From CAVWSM01 sp963798505 (GTDB lineage Bacteria; Actinomycetota; Actinomycetes; Jiangellales; Jiangellaceae): a DNA stretch of 64,000 nucleotides. The translations under genes were made by a program, and so were the position numbers. Shown one piece after another: positions 9,176 through 18,271 of the stretch; the stretch's first letter is position 1, and each line of letters begins with the position of its first letter. Location of the stretch: the NCBI GenBank assembly GCA_963798505.1, contig CAWCTX010000019.1, positions 62,001 through 126,000 on the forward strand, written 5' to 3'. The notes under the pieces are model-generated. The model searched no databases and had not been told where the DNA came from. It saw only the letters and a program-made list of their open reading frames with translations.

Positions 9176-10123
9176 TCACCGACCGTCGTCGTCCTCGGGG
9201 TCGAACACGGGACCATCGTGCGGTGGCAGCGGAAAGCCTTGATCTCCCAGCGCCATCCGGTGCGCAAAGACAGCGACCTGGTGCGCCTTGCCGCGTTCGA
9301 CCGCGCGCCTGCACCGCTCGTCGTTGAGGTACAACCACTTTGCTCTGTCGACGACCTCGTCTCGCCCGATCTGAGGCGGCAACGGCAGGGCGTCCAGCGC
9401 TGTGATGAAGTCTGGGTCGTTCGCCGGTTTCCATTCCATCGACGCAGCCGGCAGCGGTGGTGGGGCCTCTTGCGGGTCTTGGCCGATGCCGCCAGTCCCT
9501 ACGGGGTCGAATGGCGTCTGCATGACGTAGGCGTGCACCTTGCCTTGCAGCCTGCCATGCAACGACTCCGGAAACGACGCCTCGGCGCGCGCAACAACCC
9601 CGTCGACCCAAGGTGCAATTGCGTCACTGTCACCCCCAGGGTCGGCTGGATCGAGCAGATCGTCGGGTGCCGCGGCTACGACAAGTGCGCCGAGAACCGT
9701 GGTGAATCCGGGGCCTAGCTCGCGGGCCGCATTGGCCAGAGTGGTTATCAGCAGATCTTGGCCGATCGCGTCAGGTGTGTCGCGAGGTGCCCACTCTTCC
9801 TGCTCGACGCCGAGTCCCACCCAGGCCAGCGGCGACCGCGCGAAGAGCTCAACGACTTGCAACCTGCCGCCTGGGTCGCTAGCCACGCGAACGATGTCTT
9901 GGTAGTTGAACGGCGCCAAGGCGAGGACGTTGTCCACCCGGTAGAGGCCATTGCCCGACGCGTCGGTCTTGAGCGGTTCAGCCCAGAACGACTCGGTGTC
10001 GAGAGACAACTCATGGTCAGGGTCGTCCGCGAGTCGCACGTAGACCTTGACAACCTCGTTTTCCTGACTACTCACGCAGCGCATTCTGCCGAGCGACCAG
10101 CGGACTCGAACATTCCCATCCAC
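9176..10123 (-). CDS. DUF4265-domain protein of unknown function
   Basis: Complete frame of 315 residues; the true start may be the internal ATG at 10084, just before the conserved region. Residues about 20-80 match the DUF4265 pattern: VYVRLADDPDHELSLDTESF with W, then GLYRVDNVLALAPFNYQDIV. The remaining 230 residues contain no motif I recognise and end in an acidic tail (DPEDDDGR). No signal peptide or membrane segment, so probably cytoplasmic. Next to a GNAT gene on the same strand with a 21-base gap. No function proposed. Confidence 0.65.
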   Translation of the reverse strand: MDGNVRVRWSLGRMRCVSSQENEVVKVYVRLADDPDHELSLDTESFWAEPLKTDASGNGLYRVDNVLALAPFNYQDIVRVASDPGGRLQVVELFARSPLAWVGLGVEQEEWAPRDTPDAIGQDLLITTLANAARELGPGFTTVLGALVVAAAPDDLLDPADPGGDSDAIAPWVDGVVARAEASFPESLHGRLQGKVHAYVMQTPFDPVGTGGIGQDPQEAPPPLPAASMEWKPANDPDFITALDALPLPPQIGRDEVVDRAKWLYLNDERCRRAVERGKAHQVAVFAHRMALGDQGFPLPPHDGPVFDPEDDDGR

Positions 10124-10144
10124 AGGCGACCGTCGGCGTCGGGA

Positions 10145-10669
10145 TCACAGTCGCTTGCCGAAGCTACGTACGAGCTCCTCGCCCGCGTAGTGCCCGAAGT
10201 CGGCGATGCGCTCATAGCCTGCCGACTCGTACAACGCGATCGCCTCCGGCTGACGCATGCCGGTCTCCAGCCATAGCTCGCGATAGCCGTTTCTCCGTGC
10301 AGCGTCCTCAATCGCCTGCAACAAGGCACGCGCTACCCCACGACCTCGCGCCTCCGGAACGACGTACATCCGCTTCAGCTCACCGACCGTCGGCTTCACC
10401 GGGACGAGAGCGGCGCAGCCCACCGGCACGTCATCGAGCCGAGCGACCACAAAGGTCCGCCCGGGTCCCGACTGCGCCGCCGGGTCGAAGCCGGCACGCT
10501 CCGGACCGTCGCTGTCGTAACGATCCGCCAAATCCCACGACAGAGCCTCGATCAGGGCCGTCGCTTCCGCCGATGCTGGGTCTTCGTCAGTGATCTCGAT
10601 GTGCACCGCACCATCGTTGCAACTCGCGTCAGCAGGCTCCCCACTGGCCAACTGCCGCGGATCGTGCAT
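10145..10669 (-). CDS. GNAT family N-acetyltransferase
   Basis: A protein of up to 174 residues with the GNAT core: LKRMYVVPEARGRGVARALL (motif A, the acetyl-CoA pyrophosphate loop RGRGVA), then RELWLETGMRQPEAIALYES and a C-terminal YERI strand. The ATG at 10669 overlaps the upstream nuclease gene by 41 bases; GTG 10606 would avoid the overlap and opens directly on the first strand, so it is a good alternative. Acetyl acceptor unknown. Confidence 0.8.
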   Translation of the reverse strand: MHDPRQLASGEPADASCNDGAVHIEITDEDPASAEATALIEALSWDLADRYDSDGPERAGFDPAAQSGPGRTFVVARLDDVPVGCAALVPVKPTVGELKRMYVVPEARGRGVARALLQAIEDAARRNGYRELWLETGMRQPEAIALYESAGYERIADFGHYAGEELVRSFGKRL

Positions 10670-11180
10670 CCGACTCCGCGCCTTCTAGCAACTCGTTGTA
10701 CGCAACGTTCGGCCAAATGCGGATCGCCTCTCCATAGCCGCCTGCCACGATCTCGTACGGCACGAAACGGCCATCGCTTGTCCACACGTTGAACAGCCGG
10801 CGCTGGTAGTCGTCCCAGGTGTCCTCGTCCGGCGCGACCAGGACTGTGGAGTCGACCGGCATCAACGAGCGCAGGAACTCGGTTGCTTCAGCACCGAAGC
10901 ACTCCGCTTCAGGGTGAACCTCAGGCGTGTCAACGCCGATGATCCGTACGTCGATCTCGCCCGATGTCGTGACGAGGTCATTGGGTGCGACATTCTGCAG
11001 CTTGACGGTGTCACCGTCGTACAACCAGCGGACGTGCATGGCGATCGCATCGGCGGGTGGGGACGGCAACCCAGGCACAGCCGAGCCGGGCGAGCCGGTT
11101 GGCGTGACAGTCGGAGGTGCGTCTTCCGAGGTCAACACCGCACGGACAACGACTGCGGACACCGCAACGAGCGCGAGCAC
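10629..11180 (-). CDS. Thermonuclease-like (SNase domain) exported protein
   Basis: About 183 residues. It starts with a hydrophobic segment LALVAVSAVVVRAVL, likely a signal anchor, and a Pro/Thr/Gly-rich linker. The SNase fold follows: DGDTVKL, IDVRIIGVDTPEVHPEAECFGAEA, and a YQRRLFNVW stretch corresponding to the DxYGRxLA region. The catalytic Arg/Glu pattern is only partly conserved, so activity is uncertain. Expected at the outer face of the membrane, degrading extracellular nucleic acid if active. The start is GTG 11180; an upstream in-frame start with more of the hydrophobic helix was not found. Confidence 0.7.
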   Translation of the reverse strand: MLALVAVSAVVVRAVLTSEDAPPTVTPTGSPGSAVPGLPSPPADAIAMHVRWLYDGDTVKLQNVAPNDLVTTSGEIDVRIIGVDTPEVHPEAECFGAEATEFLRSLMPVDSTVLVAPDEDTWDDYQRRLFNVWTSDGRFVPYEIVAGGYGEAIRIWPNVAYNELLEGAESDARSAAVGQWGAC

Positions 11181-11230
11181 CGCGAAGATGAGCAGCAGCC
11201 GCCGGCCGCACGCTGACGACCGTACTCGCG

Positions 11231-11779
11231 CTAGCCGGGTGCCTTGCCCAGCAACTCCGCCAGAGTTTCCACAGTGGAGAGGTTGCGAGCAGTGGCCTTG
11301 ACGCCCAGGGTCCGCTCCACCTGCCCAGCGGTGAGCTTGCTGCGGCCTGCCCCTTCCTCGTAGCGGACGTGGAACTCCGCCCCGATGACCGCGCCTCGAT
11401 CGGGGCTCAGATCGAGCGCCGCCATGGCATCTGCGGCCTTGGCGGTCGGTGTCTGATCGAGGAACCAGATGGCGCAGAACTTCGGTGCATGGATGTCGTA
11501 CGGGAACGCGCCTCGGGCGGCCTCGAGCTCGGCCTGCGTCCGAGGGATCGCACTTGTGGTGACGCCGAACTCACGCTTGATGGCGTCCTCGATCTGCCGC
11601 GCGAACGCCCCGACGGCACCGGGCGGTCGACACAGAACATTGCCGCTGGCGATGTAGGTCGAGACTTCTGTGGCACCGAGATCGGCCACCACCTCGCGGA
11701 GCCTGGCCATGGGCACCTTGTTGGTCGGACCCAGGTTGACCGCGCGCAGCAGGAAGACCGCGCGCTCCCGCTTAGCCAC
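11231..11779 (-). CDS. DUF1697 protein
   Basis: Complete 182-residue protein matching DUF1697: VFLLRAVNLGPTNKVPMARL with LREVVADLGATEVSTYIASGNV, and the C-terminal TLGVKATARNLSTVETLAEL typical of this family (the TxRNWxT motif appears as TARNLST). Function of the family unknown; cytoplasmic. It begins 6 bases after the thymidine phosphorylase stop and is probably co-transcribed with it. Confidence 0.85.
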   Translation of the reverse strand: MAKRERAVFLLRAVNLGPTNKVPMARLREVVADLGATEVSTYIASGNVLCRPPGAVGAFARQIEDAIKREFGVTTSAIPRTQAELEAARGAFPYDIHAPKFCAIWFLDQTPTAKAADAMAALDLSPDRGAVIGAEFHVRYEEGAGRSKLTAGQVERTLGVKATARNLSTVETLAELLGKAPG

Positions 11780-11785
11780 GACCCT

Positions 11786-13081
11786 TCACCCGGCCACGAC
11801 GCGCTCGAGGACGATGCCGTCGCTCACGGGCCGCGAGCCCGGCGGTGCGATGTCGAAAGCCCCGTCCAGCGCGGCCAGTGCCCGGTCGAAGCGGTCGGGT
11901 TCGTCGGTGTGCAGCGTCAGCAGCGGCTCGCCGCCCCGGACGGCAGCTCCGGGCTTGGCATGCAGCTCGATGCCCGCCCCCGCCTGCACCGGGTCCTCCT
12001 TGCGCGCGCGTCCGGCGCCGAGCCGCCAGGCCGCGATGCCGACCCGCGTAGGCATCCAGCCGGGTCAGCACCCCGGTCATCGGGGCCAGCAACGTGTGCG
12101 ACGCCTTGCCACCGGCAGTGGCGCATCCGGGTCGCCGCCCTGAGCGGCGATCATGCGCCGCCACGCATCCATGGCCGCCCCGTCGGCGAGCGCGTCGGCG
12201 GGATCCTTGCCGGTCACACCGGCCGCGGCGAGCATCTCGCGGGCCAGGGTCACCGTGAGATCGACGACGTCGGGCGGACCGCCGCCACTGAGCACCTCAA
12301 CCGACTCGCGCACCTCGAGGGCGTTCCCGACCGTGAGGCCGAGCGGCGTCGACATGTCGGTCAACAGCGCGACGGTGGTGACGCCGGCATCGGTGCCGAG
12401 GTCGACCATGGTCCGTGCCAGCTCCCGCGCCTGGTCGATCTCCTTCATGAACGCGCCGGTCCCGACCTTGACGTCGAGCACCAAAGCGCCCGTGCCCTCG
12501 GCGATCTTCTTGCTCATGATCGAGCTGGCGATGAGGGGGATCGCCTCCACGGTCGCGGTGACATCGCGGAGCGCATAGAGCTTCTTGTCCGCCGGCGCGA
12601 GGTCGTCACCAGCAGCGCACACGACCGCCCCGACGTCCCGCAGCTGGGAAAGCATCTCCTGCGGGCTCAGCCGCGCACGCCATCCAGGGATCGACTCCAG
12701 CTTGTCGAGCGTGCCGCCGGTGTGCCCGAGCCCGCGACCGGACAGCTGCGGCACGGCCGCGCCGCAGGCGGCGACCAGTGGCGCGAGCGGCAGCGTGATC
12801 TTGTCGCCAACGCCGCCGGTGGAGTGCTTGTCGGTCGTCGGCCGGTCGAGTGCCGACCAGTCCATGCGGGAGCCCGTACGGATCATCGCGTCGGTCCAGC
12901 GAGCGATCTCGGCGCGGGACATGCCATTGAGCAGGATCGCCATCGCCAGCGCCGACATCTGCTCGTCGGCGACGATGCCCCGCGTGTAGGCGTTGACCAC
13001 CCAGTCGATCTGGGCGTCGGACAGCGCGCCCCCGTCACGCTTGGTCCGGATGACCTCGACTGCGTCGTACGCCTCCGACAT
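11786..13081 (-). CDS. deoA: Thymidine phosphorylase, C-terminal frames broken
   Basis: The N-terminal 325 residues are continuous from ATG 13081: VEVIRTKRDGGALSDAQIDW, then the phosphate-binding signature DKHSTGGVGDKITLPLAPL and SGRGLGHTGGTLDKLESIPG. The rest (APMTGVLTRLDAYA, then AGAGIELHAKPGAAVRGGEP and the end at 11786) needs indels near 12105 and 12055. Repaired length is about 431 residues, standard for DeoA/PynP. The enzyme converts thymidine and phosphate to thymine and deoxyribose-1-phosphate. It fits the nucleoside import operon with cytidine deaminase located at 15.5-21 kb on the same strand. Confidence 0.92.
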
Positions 13082-13267
13082 GCTCGCCTGCCTCTCGTCC
13101 CGACGAAAATGCCCCGGGGTCGATCCTTTCGCGTCGAAGACCCGTAGTACCACGGTGTACGCACCGGGCGAACAGGGCATACTCACGGCCGGTTGCGCTC
13201 GGGCTGCGACCGACGCCCCGGCTCCTACCGCGATTTCGGGAGCCACCGGACGAAAGGAACACGTGCC

Positions 13268-14225
13268 ATGAGCCGTACGTCTCGGGTCCGCACCATCGTC
13301 CTCGCCGCCGTCGCAACGATGGTGGTCATCGCACCCGCTCCCTCGGCAACCGCGCACCATGACCGCGGCAGCCTCTTCCCGGAGCAGATCGCGCTGCCAA
13401 CGGGCTCGCTTCCGGAAGGCATCACAAGCCACGGCATCACGTTCTACGCCGGCTCCCGGCGCGATGGCAGCATCGTCAAGGGCAGCCTGCTCACTGGTGA
13501 GAGTGAGCCGTTCGTCGCGGGCACGCCCGGCGGTGTCGCCGTGGGGATGCTTTACGAGCCGTTCCGCAACCGGCTCTGGGTCGCCGGCGGCCCGACGGGT
13601 CTAGTTACGGTGTACGACGCCAGCAGCGGAGCCCAGCTCGGCCAGTGGCTCACACCCGAGTCGGTCTTCCTCAACGACGTGGCGATCACCCGCGACGCGG
13701 TCTACGTCACCGACTCCGGCGTGCAGCGGCTCGTGGTCATCCCGCTCGGCCGGGGCGGCGCGCTGCCGCCAGCCGACGGCGCGACGACGCTGCCGCTCTC
13801 CGGTGACATCAGCTTCGTCCCGGGCAGTTCAACGCCAACGGCATCCGTGCGCTGAGCAACAGGTCACTGATCCTCGTGCAGGGCAACCTCGGCAAGCTGT
13901 TCACGGGTCGACGCACGCAGCGGAGACACCGACGAGATCAGTGTTACCGGCGGCACGCTCACCGGCGGCGACGGGCTCGAGCTGCTGGGTCGCACGTTGT
14001 ACGTGGTCCGCGGCTTCAACAACAACGAGGTCGTCAAACTACGCCTGGGGTTCTTCGGCAACGACGCCCGGATCGTCGATGAGCATCACCCATCCCAGAC
14101 TGCTCGATGTGCCCACGACCGGCACGATCGCAGCGGGCCGGCTGTGGGTGGTCAACGCGCGGTTCGGGACGCCGTCACCGGAGACCATCCCGTACTGGAT
14201 CACGCGGCTGCCGTTGTCGAGCTGA
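13268..14225 (+). CDS. Secreted SMP-30-like beta-propeller protein, three frameshifts
   Basis: ATG 13268 opens a signal peptide, VRTIVLAAVATMVVIAPAPS with ATA before HHDRG. Repeated propeller strands follow, such as LWVAGGPTGLVTVYDASSG, VFLNDVAITRDAVYVTDSG and, in other frames, LGRTLYVVRGFNNNEVVKL and GRLWVVNARFGT. Indels are inferred near 13825 (missing C), 13908 (extra G) and 14083 (extra C). Repaired length is about 318 residues. Relatives are annotated as SMP-30/gluconolactonase/LRE proteins; the metal ligands are not evident, so enzymatic activity is unproven. Located between deoA and a P450. Confidence 0.65.
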
Positions 14226-14246
14226 TCCGTCGCCTGCGACCGCCAG

Positions 14247-14296
14247 GCTTGTCCGCGCAGGGCTAGGGCTTGAGGCCTAGGCCCGCGGGGACAAGC
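14247..14296 (+). promoter_or_regulatory. Nested inverted repeat ending at the P450 start codon
   Basis: Outer arms GCTTGTCC (14247-14254) and GGACAAGC (14289-14296) are a perfect 8-bp inverted pair. Inside it GGGCTAGG (14260-14267) pairs with CCTAGGCCC (14276-14284) apart from one bulge. The outer arm touches the P450 ATG at 14297. It may be a terminator for the propeller gene or a structured leader controlling P450 translation. Confidence 0.45.
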
Positions 14297-15491
14297 ATGC
14301 TGGTCGTGGTCATTCGCGCTGTCCTGGATCTCGAGTCGGCTGAGTTCATCGCGGACCCGTACTCCGTGTTCGCGAGCATTCGCCCGCACTCCCCCGTGCT
14401 GTGGCACGAGCAGTCCGGCATGTGGCTGGCGCTCTCGTACGAGCACGCCAACGCCGTTCTGCGCGCCCGCGGTCTCGGCCGGATCTGGAAGGACCGTGAG
14501 CCGGCGGAGGAGCTCGAGCCGTTCAACACGCTGCACCGCAACCAGATGATGGAGAACGAGCCTCCGGAGCACACCAGGCTGCGGAGGCTCGTCGCCAAGG
14601 CGTTTGCCCGCGGCCACGTCGAGCGGCTGCGCCCGCGCATCGAGGCGATGGCGGCCGAGCTGCTTGACGAGATCGACGACCGGGCCTCGTTCGACGTCCT
14701 CGCCGACTATGCAGAGCCGTTGCCGGTCGCCGTGATCGCCGAGCTGCTGGGCGTCCCGCCGGAGGATCGCCCGCCGTTGCGACCGTGGTCCAACGCCATC
14801 GTCAAGATGTACGAGTACGACCGCACGCCCGCGCAGCAGCAGCGAGCGATCACCGCAGCACGCGAGTTCGCCGACTACATCCGCGAGCTTGCCCGGGAGC
14901 GGCGACGCGAGCCCAAGGAGGATCTGGTTTCGCACCTCGTCGCCATCGAAGACGGCGGGACCAGGTTGTCAGAAGACGAGCTCGTCGCGTCCGCGATCCT
15001 GCTGCTCAACGCCGGCCACGAGGCATCGGTCAACGTCTTCGGCAACGGCATGGTCGCGCTGTTCCGCAACCCCGACCAGCTGGTGCGGCTGCGCGACGAC
15101 CCCACGCTGGTCGAGACCGCCGTCGAGGAGATGGTGCGCTACGACTCGCCCCTGCACCTGTTCGAGCGGACGGCGACGGCAGACGTCACGATCGGCGACG
15201 TCACAGTGCTCAAGGGCCAGAAGATCGCAGCACTGCTCGGGTCGGCCAACCGCGACCCCGCAGCCTTCGCCGACCCCGACCGGATGGACATCGCCCGCGA
15301 TCCCAACCCGCACCTCGGCTTCGGCGCGGGCATTCACTTCTGTCTTGGTGCCCCGCTGGCGCGCCTGGAGCTGCAGATCTCGGTGCCTGCCCTGCTGCGG
15401 CGGTTTCCCCGATGACGCTGGGCGAGGAGCCACGGCTGCGCCCACGTTCGTCATCCGCGGGTACGAGTCGATCCAGGTGTCAGCCGGCTGA
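14297..15491 (+). CDS. Cytochrome P450, 3' end frameshifted
   Basis: About 397 residues after repair. Landmarks in order: FIADPYSVFASIR; the C-helix region EPPEHTRLRRLVAKAF; I-helix LLNAGHEAS, with Ser in place of the usual Thr after the acidic residue; the ExxR motif EEMVRYDSP; and the haem loop GFGAGIHFCLGAPLARLE with the Cys ligand. Two indels near 15412 and 15447 displace the last 25 residues, which read MTLGEEPRLRP then TFVIRGYESI. A soluble class I bacterial P450; redox partners are not nearby and the substrate is unknown. The stop overlaps the convergent cdd end by 12 bases. Confidence 0.9.
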
Positions 15492-15888
15492 TCGGCGCTC
15501 GGCGTCGAGGTCGTCGGGGCCGAAGGCGTCGGGGAGCAGGTCGCGCATGGTCTTCGGGCCCGCCCTCAGTGTCGACGAGCAGCTCGGCGCCGCCGTTCTC
15601 GTACAGGATCTGGCGGCAGCGGCCGCACGGCATCAGGATCTGGCCGTGCCCGCCGGAGCAGGTGATGGCGACCAGCCGCCCACCGCCGCCGGCGTGCAGC
15701 GCCGACACCACGCCACACTCCGCGCAGAGGCCGACACCGTAAGCGGCGTTCTCCACGTTGCATCCCACGACGACGCGGCCGTCATCCACCAGCGCCGCGG
15801 CGCCGACCTTGAACCGGCTGTAGGGCGCGTAGGCGTGCGTCATGGCCTCGTGAGCTGCGGCGCGGAGGGCGTCCCAGTCAGGGCTCAC
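15480..15888 (-). CDS. cdd: Cytidine deaminase, one frameshift near the end
   Basis: GTG 15888 overlaps the stop of the upstream permease (GTGA), pointing to translational coupling. The zinc deaminase motifs are complete: CNVENAAYGVGLCAECGVVS with the Cys-Ala-Glu proton shuttle, and PCGRCRQIL with the PCxxC zinc pair. Substrate residues FKVGAAALVDDG are present. An indel near 15555 moves the end into a frame reading MRDLLPDAFGPDDLDAERRS and a stop at 15480-15482. Repaired length about 136, normal. Deaminates (deoxy)cytidine imported by the adjacent transporter. The apparent long permease-deaminase fusion frame is an artefact of an indel. Confidence 0.9.
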
Positions 15889-17151
15889 CCAGCACCGCCG
15901 CGGCGATAGGGAATGCCATCCGCAGCGGGCGGTCTCAGCCGTTGTGAGGCGAGCGCGAGGACCAACAGGGTGGCCAGGTGCGGCGTGAAGGAGGAGAACT
16001 CCTGCGGGACAGTGTCGGTCGAACGCGTAGATCAGGAAGATCATCAGTGCGATGAGGCCGGCGACGGCAGCGACCACCCGATCTCCGCGGAAGTACTGCC
16101 AAACCGCCACCAGCACGATGAGAAGGGCAACGAAGAGGAGCAGTGCGTGCACCGACGCCCCGCCACGGCGCAGCTGCAGCGCGTCGGTGTAGCCGAACAG
16201 CCCGGCACCCATGGCCATACCACCAGGCCGCCAGTTGCCGAAGATCATTGCGGCCAAGCCGATGTAGCCGCGGCCACCGGTCTGCCCCTCGCGGTAGATG
16301 TTGGCGGCGACGATGGACAGGAACGCACCACCGATGCCGGCCATCCCGCCCGACACGATGACGGCGACGTACTTGTAGAAGTAGACGTTGACACCGAGGG
16401 ACTCAGCGGCGATCGGCCGCTCACCGCAGGAGCGCAGACGTAAACCGAACGGCGTGCGCCACAGGACGAAATAGCTGGCGATGATCAGCAGGATGGCGAC
16501 GATCGTCAGCAGCGAGATGTCGGTCGTGATGCCGCGGATGACGCCGGCGAAGTCGGAGACGAGGAACCAGCCTTCCTCCTCGATTCCGTCGAGCGCCGCG
16601 TCGACGCCGGGGATGCTGACGTCGTCGATGCGCGGCAGTTGCGGCGACTGGGTTTCGCCGCCGCCGGGCTGGCCGACGAACGTCAGCGTCGAGAGGTACC
16701 TGGTCACGCCTAGGCCGAGGATGTTGATCGCGACGCCGGAGATGATCTGGTCGACGCCGAAGGTGACGGTGGCGAACGCGTGCAGCAGCCCACCGAGGGC
16801 TCCCCCGATGGCACCGGCGATGACGCCGTACCAGGCGCCCCACTCCAGCGCCGCCCAGGCGCCGAACCAGGTGCCGAGGATCATCATTCCCTCGAGGCCG
16901 ATGTTGACCACGCCCGCGCGCTCGGACCACACGCCGCCCAGTCCGGCCATGGCGATCGGGACGGCCAGGCCGAGCGCGGCGGTGATCGTGCCGCTCGAGG
17001 TGATGTCGTCAGCCCCGCTGATGATCCGCACCACCGAGAGCAGCGCGATGATCGCCGCAGCAGCGAGCAGCACGTTCTGCCAGGACGCGCGGAATCGCCG
17101 CACCTGCGGCGCTGCAGGCGGGGTGGCAACGGCGAGGCCGGCGCCGGTCAT
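15885..17151 (-). CDS. Nucleoside ABC transporter permease (NupQ-type), one frameshift
   Basis: ATG 17151 overlaps the stop of the preceding permease (ATGA). About nine membrane helices; family signatures are GVWSERAGVVNIGLEGMMIL near the N-terminus and GERPIAAESLGVNVYFYKYV with SGGMAGIGGAFLS in the C-terminal half. An indel near 16020 shifts the last 45 residues, which read VPQEFSSFTPHLATLLVLAL and end at TGA 15885-15887. It belongs to the BMP-type importer in the plasma membrane. Order in the operon: bmpA, ATPase, permease P, this permease, cdd. Confidence 0.88.
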
Positions 17152-18271
17152 GCGCGTGCCTCCTCAGGCTCGCCGCTCGGCGCGACTCGGCCAGCTCTCG
17201 GCTGACCCGCCGCTGCTCCTGGACAAGCTGGTAGCGGCGCACGAGCTCGTAGGCGATGACCACGGAGAGCACGATCGTGCCCTGCATGATGATGATGATC
17301 TCGTTGGAGATGCCGGCCAGGTCGAGCACTGTGGACGACGCATCGAGGAAGCCCCACAGGAGAGCGCCGATCGCGATGCCGACCGGGTGGTTGCGACCGA
17401 GCAGCGCGATGGCGATGCCGGTGAAGCCGAGGCCCGAGGGGAAGTCGAGGGCGTAGGTGTAGGAGGCTCCGAGCAGCTGCGGCATGCCGACGAGCCCGGC
17501 CACGGCGCCGGACAGCAGCATGGCACGCGACCACCATGCGCTTGACATTGACCCCGCTGGCGACGGCCGCCGACTCGGAGTGCCCGGTGGCACGGAGGTT
17601 GAAGCCGAACACCGTGCGGTTGATGAGGATCGAGTAGCCGATGCCGACGAGGATCGCGAGGATGAGCAGGCCGTAGACGTCGTTCGGGGCGTCAGGGAAC
17701 AGCGGGATGCCGGGCACGCGTCCCGACTCGGGGATCGGCCTCGTGCCGATGTTGTTGCTACCGGCGATCGGCTCGGCCAGCCGATCCGCGTTGAGCAGCC
17801 ACGCGACGATGCCGGTCGCGATCGTGTTGAGCATGATCGTCGAGATGACCTCGCTGACACCGCGCGTCACCTTGAGGATCGCGGCGATCCCGGCCCACAT
17901 CGCACCGACGAGCATCGCCACCAGGATGATCAGCCCCACGTGCAGCGGAGCCGGCAGGGACACGGCGCCGCCCACCGCGGCCGCGAGCATCGCCGCCAGT
18001 CGGTACTGCCCGTCGACGCCGATGTTGAACAGGTTCATCCGGAAGCCGATGGCGACAGCGATCGCGGACAGGTAGTAGGTGGTCGCCAGGTTGATGATGA
18101 GCACTTGGACACGCGGGCGCCCGGCGTTGTCCACCATCAGCTCGAAGGCTTCGATCGGCGACTCGCCGACGAGGACAAGCACAGTGAGGTGACGAGCACG
18201 GCGAAAGCGACCGCGAGCAGCGGAGCGGCCAGCATCAGGACAACCGCGCGGAGGTTGAACCGGGACGTCAT
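17148..18271 (-). CDS. Nucleoside ABC transporter permease (NupP-type), frames broken
   Basis: The start is ATG 18271 (MTSRFNLRAVVLML), overlapping the ATPase stop as ATGA once the ATPase frame is repaired. The body shows the BPD_transp_2 pattern: MNLFNIGVDGQYRLAAMLAA, ILKVTRGVSEVISTIMLNTI, LRATGHSESAAVASGVNVKR, then in another frame LLGASYTYALDFPSGLGFTG and GRNHPVGIAIGALLWGFLDA. Indels are inferred near 18180, 17525 and 17170. Repaired length about 374 residues, with eight or nine helices and a basic C-terminal tail. It pairs with the downstream permease as a heterodimer. Confidence 0.85.

Noticed and set aside
11369..13147. Open frame of 592 codons on the plus strand across DUF1697 and deoA
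   Set aside because: Antisense shadow of two well-supported genes; Arg/His/Gly-rich with no motif.
15451..17151. Apparent permease-cytidine deaminase fusion protein
   Set aside because: The join reads through a nonsense-like segment; the permease tail and cdd start are recovered in other frames with a GTGA overlap, so the fusion is produced by an indel near 16020.
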